Part shown: in pieces, positions 1-11,745 of the stretch
Layout of the letters: every line of letters begins with the position of its first letter
Position numbering within the stretch: position 1 is the first letter of the stretch
Translations under genes and position numbers: made by a program
Assembly (NCBI GenBank): GCA_958450365.1
Contig: CAUEEP010000937.1
Span: forward strand, 930,501 to 994,500
Reading direction: 5' to 3'
Source: Mesorhabditis belari
Lineage: Eukaryota; Nematoda; Chromadorea; Rhabditida; Rhabditidae
Length of the DNA stretch: 64,000 nt
The notes under the pieces: generated by a model
Database searches by the model: none
Told to the model about the DNA's origin: nothing
What the model saw: the letters and a program-made list of their open reading frames with translations, nothing else

Positions 1-1062
1 TGAAGAAAAGATGGATGAAGACGATTAAAAGATAAAGACAAATTTTAGAGAGCTTTAGAGAGCTTGGGAAAGATCAGAGATAAAATCTGATCTAAAATCT
101 GATCAGATTTGATTTTCCATTGGTTTTCCATTGGTTTTCCATTGGATTTCCATTGAAACGTCAATTTTCTGCCAAATGACTATACAATTCGACTCAGAAT
201 TTTTCCCTGAATCCGAATCTGCTTTTCGTTTCTCCTATGGAGCACTCTATCAAAAGTTATAAGGATGCAAAGTTTTGTATGAAATTTCAAAGTTTATAAG
301 CGACTTTAGAGACTTTAGCTATCTTGGGAAAGAGCTTTCAAATGATTTATAATAATAGATCAATAGATCAATAGATCAATAGATCAATAGATCAATATAG
401 ACCAATAAATCAATATAGATTAAATCTCTAGATCATTTCAATCAATCAAAGAACCAAACTACTTTTTCACCAAGTGCTGATGCTATCAAATCATGCGATA
501 GAAGTCTAGCTTTGAAAAAGAGTGAATGGCTAAATAAGCTAAATAAGACTACAGCAATCACTGCAGCAATCTCTAAACGAATCATCAAATCTAATCAAAG
601 CTATCAATAAGAAAGTGATAGGCAAATCTAACCACCAATATCTATCTATCGATAAATGAATGTACCAATCTATCATGCAGAATAAAGACTTTGAGACTGA
701 AGAGCAAGGACGAGCAGCACGCGTACCCTTCCCTGTGTACCCCCCTTTTTTTCCCAACCCACAAACCCAATGAGACGGATCGTAAATGAACGGCAAATAG
801 GTGAGAAGGGCACACATTTGTGAGAAAAGGAAAGAGAAAGGGAAAGGGAAGAGGAAGAGGAAAAGGGAAGAGGAAAAGGGAAGAGGAAAAATGATAGCCA
901 CTCATATCAATCAATGCAATGAGCGATGGATGACATTTTGTGCTTGATTTGCATTGGAATAACAATTCATTTAGCAATCAAGCTAGACGCAAAGTTCTCC
1001 TTTTTGGATTCTTTTTGCTTAAAAAGGTTTTGAAATTTTGGCAAAATTTGGTTCGAAAAATA
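1..1062. other. gene-free AT-rich leader with simple repeats
   Basis: No coding exon is supportable here. It holds four copies of a TTTTCCATTGG-like 11-12-mer near 112-156, an 8-bp ATAGATCA run (353-402) and a purine-rich GGAAAGA tract (815-890). Open frames through the purine tract are low-complexity shadows. Confidence 0.6.
353..402. repeat. 8-bp microsatellite (ATAGATCA)n
   Basis: About six consecutive copies of an 8-bp unit, seen directly. The run decays into ATATAGACC variants on the right. Confidence 0.85.
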
Positions 1063-1135
1063 CCGGAAGCAGATTCGAACCCTTAACCTCTCCGACTAGA
1101 GACGAGCGCGTTAACCACTCGGCCATTAGGGGTCA
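1063..1135 (-). pseudogene. tRNA-like sequence, unit 1 of 3
   Basis: Read on the minus strand it has a good box A (TGGCCGAGTGGTTAACGCG) and box B (GGTTCGAATC), about the length of a tRNA. The T stem and acceptor stem pair poorly and the anticodon stem has mismatches. I therefore read it as a tRNA-derived (SINE-type) relic and not a working tRNA. The anticodon is not assigned. Confidence 0.6.
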
Positions 1136-1209
1136 CGAAGGGGTCTGGCAATAACTGGCTTTTCTCTCGTTAACCGGGTTTTCTCCTGGTAGTTTCAAAA
1201 AACAAACGT

Positions 1210-1282
1210 CCGGAAGCGGATTCGAACCCTCGACCTCTCGGACTAGAGACGAACGCGCTAACCACTCGGCCAAAGGGGGCGG
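1210..1282 (-). pseudogene. tRNA-like sequence, unit 2 of 3
   Basis: This is the second copy, exactly 147 bp after the first. Box A is TGGCCGAGTGGTTAGCGCG and box B is GGTTCGAATCC, both intact. As in unit 1, the T stem (GAGGG against CCGCT) and acceptor pairings fail. Conserved linker sequence between units shows that the whole 147-bp block was duplicated, not just the tRNA part. Confidence 0.6.
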
Positions 1283-1356
1283 TGAAACGGCCTTTCAATA
1301 ACCAGGTTTTGTCCAGTCAAGCGGGTTTTTTCCCGTTAGTTCCAAAAAAGTCAATG

Positions 1357-1426
1357 TCTAGCGGATTCGAAACCTCGACCTCTTGGACTAGAGACGAGCG
1401 CGTTAACCACTCGGCCATTGAGGGCC
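1357..1426 (-). pseudogene. tRNA-like sequence, unit 3 of 3
   Basis: Third copy of the 147-bp block. Box B is decayed (GGTTTCGAATCC has an extra T) while box A is kept. It is the most degenerate of the three. Confidence 0.55.
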
Positions 1427-1739
1427 TTGGATGCTTTCGAGTTTAAACGCTTAAACCTGTAAACAAATCCTTTCAGTTCAGTTCAATTTCTCAATACATC
1501 TAATCATTGTTAAGAAAAAAAGAAGTATTTCAGTGCACCAGACAGGATTTGTTTATAGTTAAACTCAAAGTACACTTGAGAATGGTTGAGTTTTGAAAAA
1601 CATGGTTCAACCCGTCTTTGTGCGTACTTTTGTGGACGTGGAAACGTGGAAACGCATCCTTTCTAGTGCACTAAACTCACTTTCTTTAAGCACAAAGATT
1701 TATGAGAGAAAATGAAAGAATTCAGTGCACTAGAAAAGT

Positions 1740-1995
1740 GTACATACATGTACATGTACAACGTATAATGTACAGGTACAACATGTACATCTACAACGCA
1801 CATGTACATGTACAACGTACAATGCAGAGGTACAGGTACATGTACATCTACAAATTGTACAATGTACAGGTACAGGTACATGTACATCTACAAATTGTAC
1901 AATGTACAGGTACAGGTACATGTACATCTACAAATTGTACAATGTACAGGTACAGGTACATGTACATCTACAAATTGTACAATGTACAATGTACA
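1740..1995. repeat. 40-bp minisatellite of TGTACA-rich units
   Basis: From about 1820 a 40-bp unit built of GTACATGTACA and GTACAGGTACAG steps repeats about four times. The units at 1861, 1901 and 1941 are nearly identical. Because TGTACA is palindromic, open frames appear on both strands. I treat those as by-products. Confidence 0.85.
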
Positions 1996-2284
1996 TGTAC
2001 CATCTACAAACTAATTGTAAGTACTGTAAAGCTAATAGATCAATATAATATAGATCTTTATCAAAAAAAAAACAATCCGAAGCAATACAATATTTGGTAT
2101 GACCAATCGAATATTTCTAAAAAGGAAAAGGCTATAGAATGGAAAGAGAAAAGAGGAAAAAGAAGAAAAATGAAGAAAAATGAAGGGAAAGATGAGTGAA
2201 TCATTGTGGAAAAAGGGAAACAATGGATCGGCCGACGTTTCCGCACAAAACAACTTAAACAAAATAGAAACTGAACTAGTTGGA

Positions 2285-2985
2285 AAGATGAGAATTTAAA
2301 GAAGAGAAGATAAAGAAGAGAATGTAAAGAAGAGAATTTAATGAAGAGAAGATAAAGAAGAGAATGTAAAGAAGAGAATTTAATGAAGAGAAGATAAAGA
2401 AGTGAAGATAAAGAAGAGAATGTAAAGAAGAGAATTTAAAGAAGAGAATTTAAAGGAGAGAATTTAAAGAAGAGAGTTTAAAGATGAGAATTTAAAGATG
2501 AGAATTTAAAGAAGAGAAGATAAAGAAGAGAATTTAAAGATGAGAATTTAAAGAAAGTCCGTTGTTTAACAGTTCAATTAAAAGGAAATTTATTGTTGAA
2601 TTGGATAGATTGTTATTGGATAAACTGGATAAACTGTTGAAGAAACTATTAGATAAACTGGATAAATTGTTATTAGATAAATTATTGAATAAGCTATTGA
2701 AAAAGCTATTAGCTAAACTATGAAGTAAGCTATTAAATAAACTATTAAATAAACCATGAAGTAAACCATGAAGTAAGCTATTGAATACACTATTGAATAA
2801 ACTATTAAATAAGCTATTAAACTATTAAATAAACTATTAGCTAAACTATTGAATAAGCTATTAGATAAACTATGAAGTAAACTATTAAATAAACTATTAG
2901 ATAAACTATGAAGTAAACTATGAAGTAAACTATTAAATAAACTATGAAGTAAACTATTAAACTATTAAATAAACTATTGAATAAA
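2285..2985. repeat. two adjoining minisatellites (AAGAAGAGAATTTA and AAACTATTAAATA types)
   Basis: From 2285 to 2560 the unit is a 13-14-bp purine-rich word (AAGAAGAGAATTTA/GATAAAG). From about 2610 to 2985 it changes to AAACTATTAAATA/AAACTATGAAGTA. Both are imperfect and stop-rich, so no coding is expected. Confidence 0.8.
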
Positions 2986-2995
2986 TGAGTCGTCT

Positions 2996-3312
2996 CTCTT
3001 TAAACCCCTATAACTTTGTCTAGAGACAATATTTCTATTAACTTTTTATATCATTGTAAAGAGAATATTTCAGGCTTTCGAATGATACCAAATAGAGCTT
3101 TCTTGGATAATCGAGTCCAAGAAAATCAGAGCCAACTCAGCAAATGAGCCCTATCCAACTCAGGTGTTGTATCGTTTGCTTTTATTGGATTGAATTATCC
3201 AATCATGCTCTTTTTGGTATCATTTGAAAGCCTGAAATGTTCTCTTTAAAATGAAATAAAAAATTAACAAAAATATTGTCTCTAGACAAAGTTATAAGCC
3301 TTTAAAGAGTGA
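2996..3312. mobile_element. fold-back (MITE-like) element
   Basis: The left arm (CTCTTTAAAC...CTATAACTTTGTCTAGAGAC) is mirrored by the right arm near 3275-3312 (GTCTCTAGACAAAGTTATAA...CTTTAAAGAG). The whole 0.3 kb can fold on itself. Similar interior sequence (CAGGCTTTCxAAYGATACCAAA) recurs near 8,870 and 9,020, so it belongs to a dispersed family. No transposase is present. Confidence 0.7.
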
Positions 3313-3797
3313 CAACTCGTTTAAAAAGGCTGAATTTTTCAAAAATATTGTCAAAAGCCGTCAGAACTTATTTTCTAAAGTGAAATTTTCAAAAATAATC
3401 AATAAAACATAAGGATTTCAAGAAAAATTAAGCAATTTTATAAACGGCACAAGTTTCAGTTAAAAAAAAGAACGAAAAGAGATGAACATCTGGTCGATTT
3501 GATGGAAAAGAAAAGGAAAAATGGGGTACTGGCTTGTAAAAGAGTTGTGGACGAGTGTACGAGAAAAACCAATGGACACTGAATGGAGAAAAGGAAAGTA
3601 GAATGGCATTCCCGCTTCAAAAAAAGCTCTCTGGCCCTTTCTTTTCTTTTCTTTTCTTGTCTTTTCCTTTCCTCAACCAGTAATTTTACGACCTGGAGCA
3701 CTAGTCAAAAAAAGGAAAAGAATTGCGGTTTCGAAAGATAGCATTCGAAAGAAAGTTTTCAATAGAAAGAAGAGTTACTAGAGTATTCAAGTTTTTA
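3313..3797. other. unassigned spacer
   Basis: AT-rich sequence with a purine/pyrimidine-rich stretch around 3600-3680. I see no gene, RNA or transposon signature. Confidence 0.5.
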
Positions 3798-4415
3798 TCA
3801 GGGAATCGAAAGGGAATCGAATGGGGATCGATTGGGTATTGAAAGGTAATCGAAAGGAATCGAAAGGAATCGAAAGGAATCGAAAGGAATCGAATGAGAA
3901 TCAGATGGGGATCGATTGGGTATTGAAAGGAAATCGATAGGAATCGAAAGGAATCAAATAGGAATCGAATGGGAATCAGATGGGGATCGAAAGGGATCGA
4001 AAGGGAATCGAATGGGGATCGAAAGGGAATCAAATGGGGATTGTTTGGGTATTGAAAGGAAATCGATAGGAATCGAAAGGAATCAAATAGGAATCGAATG
4101 GGAATCGAATCGGGATCCAAAAGGATTCAAATGGGAATCAAATAGGAATCGAATGGGAATCAAATGGGGATCGATTGGGAATCAAATGGGAATCGAATGG
4201 GAACCAAATGGGAATCCAATAGGAATCGAAAGGGAATCAAATGGGGATCGATTAGGAATCGAATGGGAATCGAATGGGAATCGAATGGGAATCGAATGGG
4301 AATCGAATGGGAATCGAAAGGGAATCAAATGGGAATCAAATGGGAATCAAATGGGTATTGATTGGGAATCGAATGAGAATCGAAAGGGAATCGATTGTGA
4401 ATCAAACGTTAGCTG
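3798..4415. repeat. 11-bp minisatellite GAATCGAATGG
   Basis: More than 50 imperfect copies of GAATCGAATGG with common variants GAATCAAATGG, GAATCGAAAGG and GGATCGATTGG. Open frames of up to 168 codons with G-I-E-W/R-E-S-N-type repeats run through it on the plus strand, but 11-bp periodicity cycles all frames, so selection on a protein is unlikely. Confidence 0.9.
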
Positions 4416-4683
4416 TATCTGACCAGGGAAGGGTACTAGATTCCGATACGAGATCTAGCTCATTCGATAGAAAATCGAATGTGGATTCCGAATCTGTAAT
4501 CAAATCAATGATTGTTTAATCAAAAAAACCGTATCCGACTTGTAAAAGTCATCTAGTTTTCATTCGCGCTTTCAAAATTGGCTATTTTCTAGTAAAAGAT
4601 CAATCTAAAATGAAATGTAAGCCTCAAGAAGTCTTAAGAAGTTAAAAAAAGAATCCAGTCAATGAAACAATCGAATGAAAGAG

Positions 4684-4687
<4 letters not shown>

Positions 4688-4742
<55 letters not shown>

Positions 4743-4760
4743 AAGAGAAAGAGGAGGTGA
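4688..4760. repeat. (GA)n microsatellite
   Basis: About 35 GA dinucleotides with a few A insertions, seen directly. Confidence 0.9.
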
Positions 4761-5309
4761 TGGGTAAGTGAACCAGATTGAAAACAAAAGAATCAGGGGA
4801 AAGGGCACTCGGGTTACAATACAAGCATTTCTATAGTGATCACAGTTTGTTTTCTTTGTTTTTTTGTTCCTTTTTAGTCTCTTCAACAAGTTATAGTTGA
4901 TAATATATGCATAAAAGATATAAGCTTCATTAAAAGATAAAAGCTTCATTTTTCTTTTCAAAATCTACCATATTCTGTGTGCATTCCATTTTCAGAATCT
5001 TTGAGTCACTTGTTTGCACAGCATTTTCCCCAATGCCTCACCAAAAGCTCAGTGAAAAGCTTGAAAAGCGAAAAACAATAGCAAAATGTACGGAAAGAAA
5101 TAGAAAATTGCTTTAAAATTACTTTAAGAGTAAGAAGAAAAAAGATAAGAAGAAAAAAAATAAAGAAAAAAAGTGAAAACATTGAAAACAACGAAAACAA
5201 CAATAAAAACAATAAAACTATCGTCTATTTAAAATATGATTTTTCGAAGTTAGCCAGAGATTTAGATTAGATTAGAGATTAGAGTTTTAGATTAAAGATT
5301 AGAGTTTAT
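4761..5309. other. unassigned AT-rich spacer
   Basis: No exon, RNA gene or transposon end is recognised. Poly-purine runs lie near 5120-5210. Confidence 0.5.
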
Positions 5310-7565
5310 CTAGAGATGTATCCAGAGCTTTATCTAGGGATTTACCGAGAGATTTATCTAGAGATTTATCGAGAGATTTATCCAGAGCTTTCACCAAAGC
5401 TTTATCCAGAGCTTCATCCAGAGATGTATCCAAAGCTTTATCCAGAGCTTTATCCAGAGCTTCATCCAGAGATGTATCCAAAGCTTCATCCAGAGATGTA
5501 TCCAAAGCTTCATCCAGAGATGTATCCAAAGCTTCATCCAGAGATGTATCCAAAGCTTTATCCAAAGCTTCATCCAGAGATGTATCCAAAGCTTTATCCA
5601 AAGCTTCATCCAGAGATGTATCCAAAGCTTCATCCAGAGATGTATCCAAAGCTTCATCCAGAGATGTATCCAAAGCTTATCCAAAGCTTCATCCAGAGAT
5701 GTATCCAAAGCTTTATCCAAAGCTTCATCCAAAGCTTCATCCAGAGATGTATCCAAAGCTTTATCCAAAGCTTCATCCAGAGATGTATCCAAAGCTTTAT
5801 CCAAAGCTTCATCCAGAGATGTATCCAAAGCTTTATCCAAAGCTTCATCCAGAGATGTATCCAAAGCTTTATCCAAAAGCTTCATCCAGAGATGTATCCA
5901 AAGCTTTATCCAAAGCTTCATCCAGAGATGTATCCAAAGCTTTATCCAAAGCTTCATCCAGAGATGTATCCAAAGCTTTATCCAAAGCTTCATCCAGAGA
6001 TGTATCCAAAGCTTTATCCAAAGCTTCATCCAGAGATGTATCCAAAGCTTCATCCAGAGATGTATCCAAAGCTTCATCCAGAGATGTATCCAAAGCTTTA
6101 TCCAAAGCTTCATCCAGAGATGTATCCAAAGCTTCATCCAGAGATGTATCCAAAGCTTCATCCAGAGATGTATCCAAAGCTTTATCCAAAGCTTCATCCA
6201 GAGATGTATCCAAAGCTTCATCCAGAGATGTATCCAAAGCTTTATCCAAAGCTTCATCCAGAGATGTATCCAAAGCTTTATCCAAAGCTTCATCCAGAGA
6301 TGTATCCAAAAGCTTCATCCAGAGATGTATCCAAAGCTTCATCCAGAGATGTATCCAAAGCTTCATCCAGAGATGTATCCAAAGCTTTATCCAAAGCTTC
6401 ATCCAGAGATGTATCCAAAGCTTCATCCAGAGATGTATCCAAAGCTTCATCCAGAGATGTATCCAAAGCTTCATCCAGAGATGTATCCAAAGCTTTATCC
6501 AAAGCTTCATCCAGAGATGTATCCAAAGCTTCATCCAGAGATGTATCCAAAGCTTCATCCAGAGATGTATCCAAAGCTTCATCCAGAGATGTATCCAAAG
6601 CTTTATCCAAAGCTTCATCCAGAGATGTATCCAAAGCTTCATCCAGAGATGTATCCAAAGCTTCATCCAGAGATGTATCCAAAGCTTTATCCAAAGCTTC
6701 ATCCAGAGATGTATCCAAAGCTTTATCCAAAGCTTCATCCAGAGATGTATCCAAAGCTTCATCCAGAGATGTATCCAAAGCTTTATCCAAAGCTTCATCC
6801 AGAGATGTATCCAAAGCTTTATCCAAAGCTTCATCCAGAGATGTATCCAAAGCTTCATCCAGAGATGTATCCAAAGCTTCATCCAGAGATGTATCCAAAG
6901 CTTCATCCAGAGATGTATCCAAAGCTTTATCCAAAGCTTCATCCAGAGATGTATCCAAAGCTTCATCCAGAGATGTATCCAAAGCTTTATCCAAAGCTTC
7001 ATCCAGAGATGTATCCAAAGCTTCATCCAGAGATGTATCCAAAGCTTTATCCAAAGCTTCATCCAGAGATGTATCCAAAGCTTTATCCAAAGCTTCATCC
7101 AGAGATGTATCCAAAGCTTTATCCAAAGCTTCATCCAGAGATGTATCCAAAGCTTTATCCAAAGCTTCATCCAGAGATGTATCCAAAGCTTTATCCAAAG
7201 CTTCATCCAGAGATGTATCCAAAGCTTCATCCAGAGATGTATCCAAAGCTTCATCCAGAGATGTATCCAAAGCTTCATCCAGAGATGTATCCAAAGCTTC
7301 ATCCAGAGATGTATCCAAAGCTTTATCCAAAGCTTCATCCAGAGATGTATCCAGAGCTTCATCCAGAGATGTATCCAAAGCTTTATCCAAAGCTTCATCC
7401 AGAGATGTATCCAAAGCTTCATCCAGAGATGTATCCAAAGCTTTATCCAAAGCTTCATCCAGAGATGTATCCAGAGCTTCATCCAGAGATGTATCCAAAG
7501 CTTTATCCAAAGCTTCATCCAGAGATGTATCCAGAGCTTTATCCAGAGCTTTCACCAGAGCTCTA
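5310..7565. repeat. 2.25-kb satellite of 12-bp modules
   Basis: The array is built of three 12-bp words: TTTATCCAAAGC, TTCATCCAGAGA and TGTATCCAAAGC. They are arranged as 24-bp (long) and 12-bp (short) units, and word junctions create AAGCTT. Since 12 is a multiple of three and no word contains a stop in several frames, long open frames exist on both strands (up to about 757 codons on the plus strand from 5316). Single-base indels near 5675, 5873 and 6309 shift every frame, which argues against a selected protein. The edge units (5310-5400, 7500-7565) are more diverged (ATTTACCGAGAG, TTCACCAGAGC), as expected for an array homogenised in its centre. Confidence 0.92.
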
Positions 7566-7737
7566 CACATTTGCAATTCGTTTATTTAACATTTAAATAA
7601 ATATTTAATTTAAAATCAATAATTTCTATATAAAAGTCTTTGATGAATTTCTATATAAAAGTTCTTGAATTTTACAAAAAAAAAAAATTCAATTCAAAGC
7701 TAATACTCTAGTGAAAAACCTTGAGCAAAACTTTATA

Positions 7738-7850
7738 TGATGTAGAAAAAGCAAAGCTTTACATGATCTAGAAAAAGCAAAGCTTTACATGATCTAGAAA
7801 AAGCAAAGCTTTGCACGATCTAGAAAGAACAAAACTTTCCATGACATAGA
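7738..7850. repeat. 26-bp tandem repeat
   Basis: Four copies of an AAAGCAAAGCTTTACATGATCTAGA-type 26-mer, the last ones diverged. Confidence 0.75.
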
Positions 7851-8198
7851 AAACATTCAGAATTTAGATAAAGGTAGGTAAAGGTAAGAATTGGGTTAAA
7901 AGATTTAAAAATGAAAATTAATTTGCTTGTTGATGTGCATTGAAAAAAAAAAAGGGGGAAGCTAGAAGAGAAAGAGAGTTTTCAACGTGATTTCAATGAT
8001 CAATATTCAAATAAGTTATTCAATGTTATTCAATGAAATGATCAAATCCATTAAACTATTTATTTACCATCTAGCACTTTACTATTTATTTACTATTAAT
8101 CACTTGATCCATTAAGCTATTTATTTACTATCTGCTAAACGGATTTACTATCTGCTAAACAGATTTACTAGTATACCTTTTCTAAAGGCAAAAAGCTA
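7851..8198. other. unassigned AT-rich spacer
   Basis: Short repeats of ATTTACTATCTGCTAAACGG occur near 8130-8170. No gene signal. Confidence 0.5.
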
Positions 8199-9172
8199 TT
8201 GGGTTGTCCAGTTATGCGTGCGCCTTTTTACTATTTTATAAGTTTCTCAAGATATCGAACAGATGTATATGAGTGTTATATATCATTCGAAAGCTGAAGA
8301 TCTCCTCTACATTTTAGAATAAAAAAAAGTTTTTGAATTCATTGAACTTTTTGGGAAATTGACTGCACAAAGGGAGAGATCGTTTTCGAAAAAAAACCCA
8401 TTTTAGCTTAGCTATTCCTCAAGTTTTATGGTGTAAAATAACCGCCCAGAAAAGAAAAGAAAAGCAAAGATGCTCTGAAATTGTTATATTTAAAAGAAAG
8501 CTGTATTGATATATCTATTGGCCAAACAGCAAACGGTTAACTCAATTTGAGCGGAGCCAAAACTTGATCCAAAGGCATCCTTCCATTTTTTGGCCACCTC
8601 TTCTTCTGTGCAGTCAATTTGCCCAAAAGCTGAAGAAATTCAAAAACTTTTTATATCAAAATGTAGAGGAGATCTTCAGCTTTCGAATAATACCAAATAG
8701 AGCTTGATTGGATAATCGAGTCCAGAAAATCAGAGCCGACTTTGGGCAAATGAGGCCTATCAAATGAGGTACTCTGAATGAGACGCCGTGCTTTAAAGGT
8801 TCATAACTTTGTCTAGAGATAATATTATTCAAAAGCTTTTATATCATTGTACAGAAAACATTTCAGGCTTTCAAACGATACCAAAAAGGGGTTGATTGGA
8901 CTAGCCAACTCTGAGAAAACAGCAACTGAACTGAGTGAACAGCGCGATCGGACTTGCAAGCCGATTGATGAGTTTTGTTGCTAGATTTTCTCAAGATTGG
9001 CTAGCTCAATTGAGCTCTATTTGGTATCATTTGAAAGCCTAAATTCTCCTCTACAAAACTATATAAAAAGTTATTAATAATATGGCTTTTTCTTGATTCC
9101 GGTATCTTGAGAAATTTACAAAATAGTAAAAAACAATAGTAAAAAACGCGCATTCATAACTGGACAACCCAA
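8199..9172. mobile_element. mariner-type non-autonomous element, 974 bp
   Basis: Ends are TTGGGTTGTCCAGTTATG on the left and its reverse complement on the right, each next to TA, the mariner target duplication. The terminal inverted repeats run about 50 bp with mismatches. The interior contains further inverted segments and pieces shared with 2996-3312 and 20217-20525. No open transposase frame survives. Confidence 0.75.
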
Positions 9173-9309
9173 TAAAACTAATCATAATAATGCACTTTTT
9201 TGAGAGCTTATTAGAGGAAAGAGATTGTGAAAGACGGTCAAAGAGGGGAAGGAAAAAGAATACTCAAAAGTTATTGACAAAATATTGTTATAACTTTTTA
9301 TAATGTTCT

Positions 9310-9400
9310 TTATTATTAATCTTTATTATTAATCTTTATTATTAATCTTTATATTAATCTTTCTTTTAATCTTTCTTTTAACTTTTTATCTTTTATCTTT
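9310..9400. repeat. (ATTATTAATCTTT)n short repeat
   Basis: About seven imperfect 13-bp copies rich in TTAATCTTT. Confidence 0.7.
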
Positions 9401-9654
9401 ACTTTTACTATCAATATCTATCGAATTAACTGTAAAATGAAACATTTTAGATAAGTTTTGGGTGAAAATGTGAAGAGAAAGGGGTTCAACCCTCCCCTGG
9501 CCTTGAATGGTATCGGCTCACCCAGCCATTCTCCCCTTTCAATACCCTAATTCTTTTTCTGGTTGAGTCTTTGAGCCAAACCAGTACTCATTGAGGAGAC
9601 TCGGGAACTTTGAGGAGCTTTGCAAGAATTTGTAGACTAACAAATGGGTAATGC

Positions 9655-9735
9655 TTAGAATTGGGCTTGTTCGAAAGCCCAATTCTTTAGAACAAGCCAA
9701 TTCTTTGGAACAAGCCCATTCTTTAGAACAACCCC
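9655..9735. repeat. 18-bp tandem repeat TTCTTTAGAACAAGCCAA
   Basis: Four copies with one or two substitutions each, seen directly. Confidence 0.75.
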
Positions 9736-9799
9736 GATTCTATTTCAATATTCTACCAAATTCCATAAATATAGACTGAACATGTTAAGAGCTTTCATC

Positions 9800-10395
9800 T
9801 ATCCGTAGACCTTCTAAACTACCTTTAACCTATCTGTAGACCTTCTAAACTATCTTTAACCTATCTGTAGACCTTCTAAACTACCTTTAACCTATCTGTA
9901 GACCTTTTAAACTATCTTTAATCTATCTGTAGACCTTCTAAACTACCTTTAACCTATCTGTAGACCTTTTAAACTATCTTTAATCTATCTGTAGACCTTC
10001 TAAACTACCTTTAATCTATCCGTAGACCTTCTAAACTATCTTTAACCCATCTTTACAGCCTCTAAACTATCTTTAGTCTATTCCTACATCTTCTGAACTA
10101 TCTTTAATCTATCCGTAGACCTTCTAAACTATCTTTAACCTATCTAAACATCTTTTAAACTATCTTTAGTCTATTCCTACATCTTTTGAACTACCTTTAA
10201 TCTATCTGTAGACCTTCTAAACTATCTTTAATCTATCTGTAGATCTTCCAGACTATCTTTAACCTATCTAAACATCTTTTAAACTATCACTAATCTTTCT
10301 GTACATCCTCTAAACTATCTTTAACCCATCTTTACATCCTCTAAACTATCATTAATCTATTCCTACATCTCCTAAACTATCTTTAACCTATCAAC
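9800..10395. repeat. 32-bp minisatellite
   Basis: About eighteen copies of a unit composed of CTATCTGTAGACCTTC and TAAACTACCTTTAAC. Substitutions such as CATCTTTTAAAC increase toward the right end. Confidence 0.88.
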
Positions 10396-10568
10396 ACCAG
10401 AAACTACACCAAAATACAAGAATTTTTTGTTTTACCACTTTTTATTTGGCTCAGCCGTTTTTTCTAAAATCGAAATTTAGAGATTTAAGTTAAATTCGAG
10501 GCCTCAACGTGAGCCTTTTGCGGCACGAGCAGTTATTAACTCGCCCGCCTCGAACCCCACCAACAGAA

Positions 10569-10646
10569 CGAGATGGCTGAGTGGTTAGCATGCCGGTCTC
10601 TAAAACCATCGGCAGAGTGAGGGGCTCGGGTTCGTTTCCACGGGGA
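10569..10646 (+). pseudogene. type-II tRNA-like sequence
   Basis: Box A TGGCTGAGTGGTTAGCATG and a decayed box B (GGTTCGTTTCC) are spaced as in a tRNA with a long variable arm (GGCAGAGTGAGGGGC). The T stem is broken. The likely anticodon loop is CTCTAAA, but only three base pairs support that stem. I read it as a tRNA-derived relic. Confidence 0.5.
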
Positions 10647-11084
10647 GCTCTTTCACATTTTCAAACTTTTTATGGAATCAACGTTTCATAAAAAGGGGCT
10701 GGGTAGAAGGGTTGGATGATAAGCCAACGTTGAGCCGCTGATAAGAGCCGTCTTGACGTGGCAATGGCAATGGCAATTGTTTAATTAAAAGTATAAAAGT
10801 TGGTAAAGCAACAATCACAAAACAGAAAAACAAATTATTGGCTCAATGGTGGAAAAAGGGGGAGAAGAGGACAGATGAGAACAGATGAGTCAACGGGCAA
10901 TGAGGGTAAAAGGGGCAAAGCGTTGTGGTTTCGTTCAGAGAAAAGAAAAAGGGGGACAAAGAGAAAGAGGTGAGGTCGATGGATGGATTCGATCCATTGG
11001 GGTACTGGGATTGGGAGACAGCTGCACCATTTTACTTTGCTCCCCTCCCCTGCGCTATATCTCGTATCCCTTGTATCTCATCTC

Positions 11085-11111
11085 TCTCTCTTTCTTCCTC
11101 CCTCTCTCTTC

Positions 11112-11145
<34 letters not shown>

Positions 11146-11150
11146 AATTC
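11085..11150. repeat. (TC)n microsatellite
   Basis: Interrupted CT dinucleotides ending in about ten uninterrupted TC units, seen directly. Confidence 0.85.
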
Positions 11151-11295
11151 TCCAATTAGCATTGGCATGGGAAAATTGTTCATTGAATTCATTTATTGAA
11201 GATAACACATGCACAAGAGTCAACTCATAAAATTGTTATCGAAAGGAATCAATGATCTGCAAGAATGCAAGACTAGAACCAGGTTGGACTGAGAT

Positions 11296-11745
11296 TTTTA
11301 TAATTTCCTATCTTTAGAGACGAAAAGGTTTAACCTCAACATCCCTGATGGTGTTATGCATTATTGGAGAGATCTGCGCAAAGAATCAAAGTATTTGAGT
11401 GCACGAAACTATGAAGGATCTTATGGTTTAGGCCTCTCTCCCCATAGTGTGGCCAATTTGAAGTTTGTGGCAAATCGGATGAATAACTAAGATTACATTG
11501 ATGTTCTGGATGATTGTCTCATGCTTTTTCTTGCTTAAAATGAAATTACGACAAATTCTCAACAAGATAATGCATCCAATCAAAAGAGTCAGCTCACGAA
11601 ATCCTAAATGTCGAAAGAGCTCAATGCTCTCGACTGACCATCTCGATCTCCCGATCTCAATCCTATCGAAAGAGTTGTGGGGAAATGCTTATTCAAGATG
11701 TTTACAAGAAATTTCGTTAATTTACCACGATCGGAGAACCTGGAC
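11296..11745 (+). pseudogene. decayed Tc3/Tc1-like transposase, C-terminal two thirds
   Basis: Translating across several frame breaks gives, in order, FNLNIPDGVMHYWRDLRK, a degenerate segment ending in FVANRMNN, then DVLDDCLMLFL, SQQDNAS and SPDLNPIERVVGK. This is the order of the DDE catalytic region in Tc3/Tc1 transposases (first Asp in LDGPDG-type context, QQDNA, SPDLNPIE). Stops and frame shifts occur at several points (for example after MNN and after LMLFLA), so it is dead. The copy ends directly at the 20-bp minisatellite that follows. Confidence 0.75.

Larger units (their letters stand above)
10396..11289. other. spacer with a tRNA-like sequence and a CT tract
   Basis: Apart from the tRNA-like sequence at 10569-10646 and the (TC)n tract at 11085-11150, I see nothing supportable. 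Overlapping open frames near 10,900-11,230 depend on the CT tract and have no splice or family support. Confidence 0.5.

Noticed and set aside
1063..1135. Amber-suppressor tRNA (CTA in the loop)
   Set aside because: The anticodon stem has two mismatches in the frame that gives CTA, and the T stem is broken. There is no reason to infer suppression.
3916..4422. 168-codon frame of G-I-E-x-E-S-N repeats
   Set aside because: It comes from an 11-bp minisatellite that cycles through all frames, with no splice sites or family support.
5316..7589. Long open frames (up to about 757 codons) as a repetitive protein
   Set aside because: They arise from stop-free 12-bp words. Several frames on both strands are equally open, and indels shift the frame within the array.
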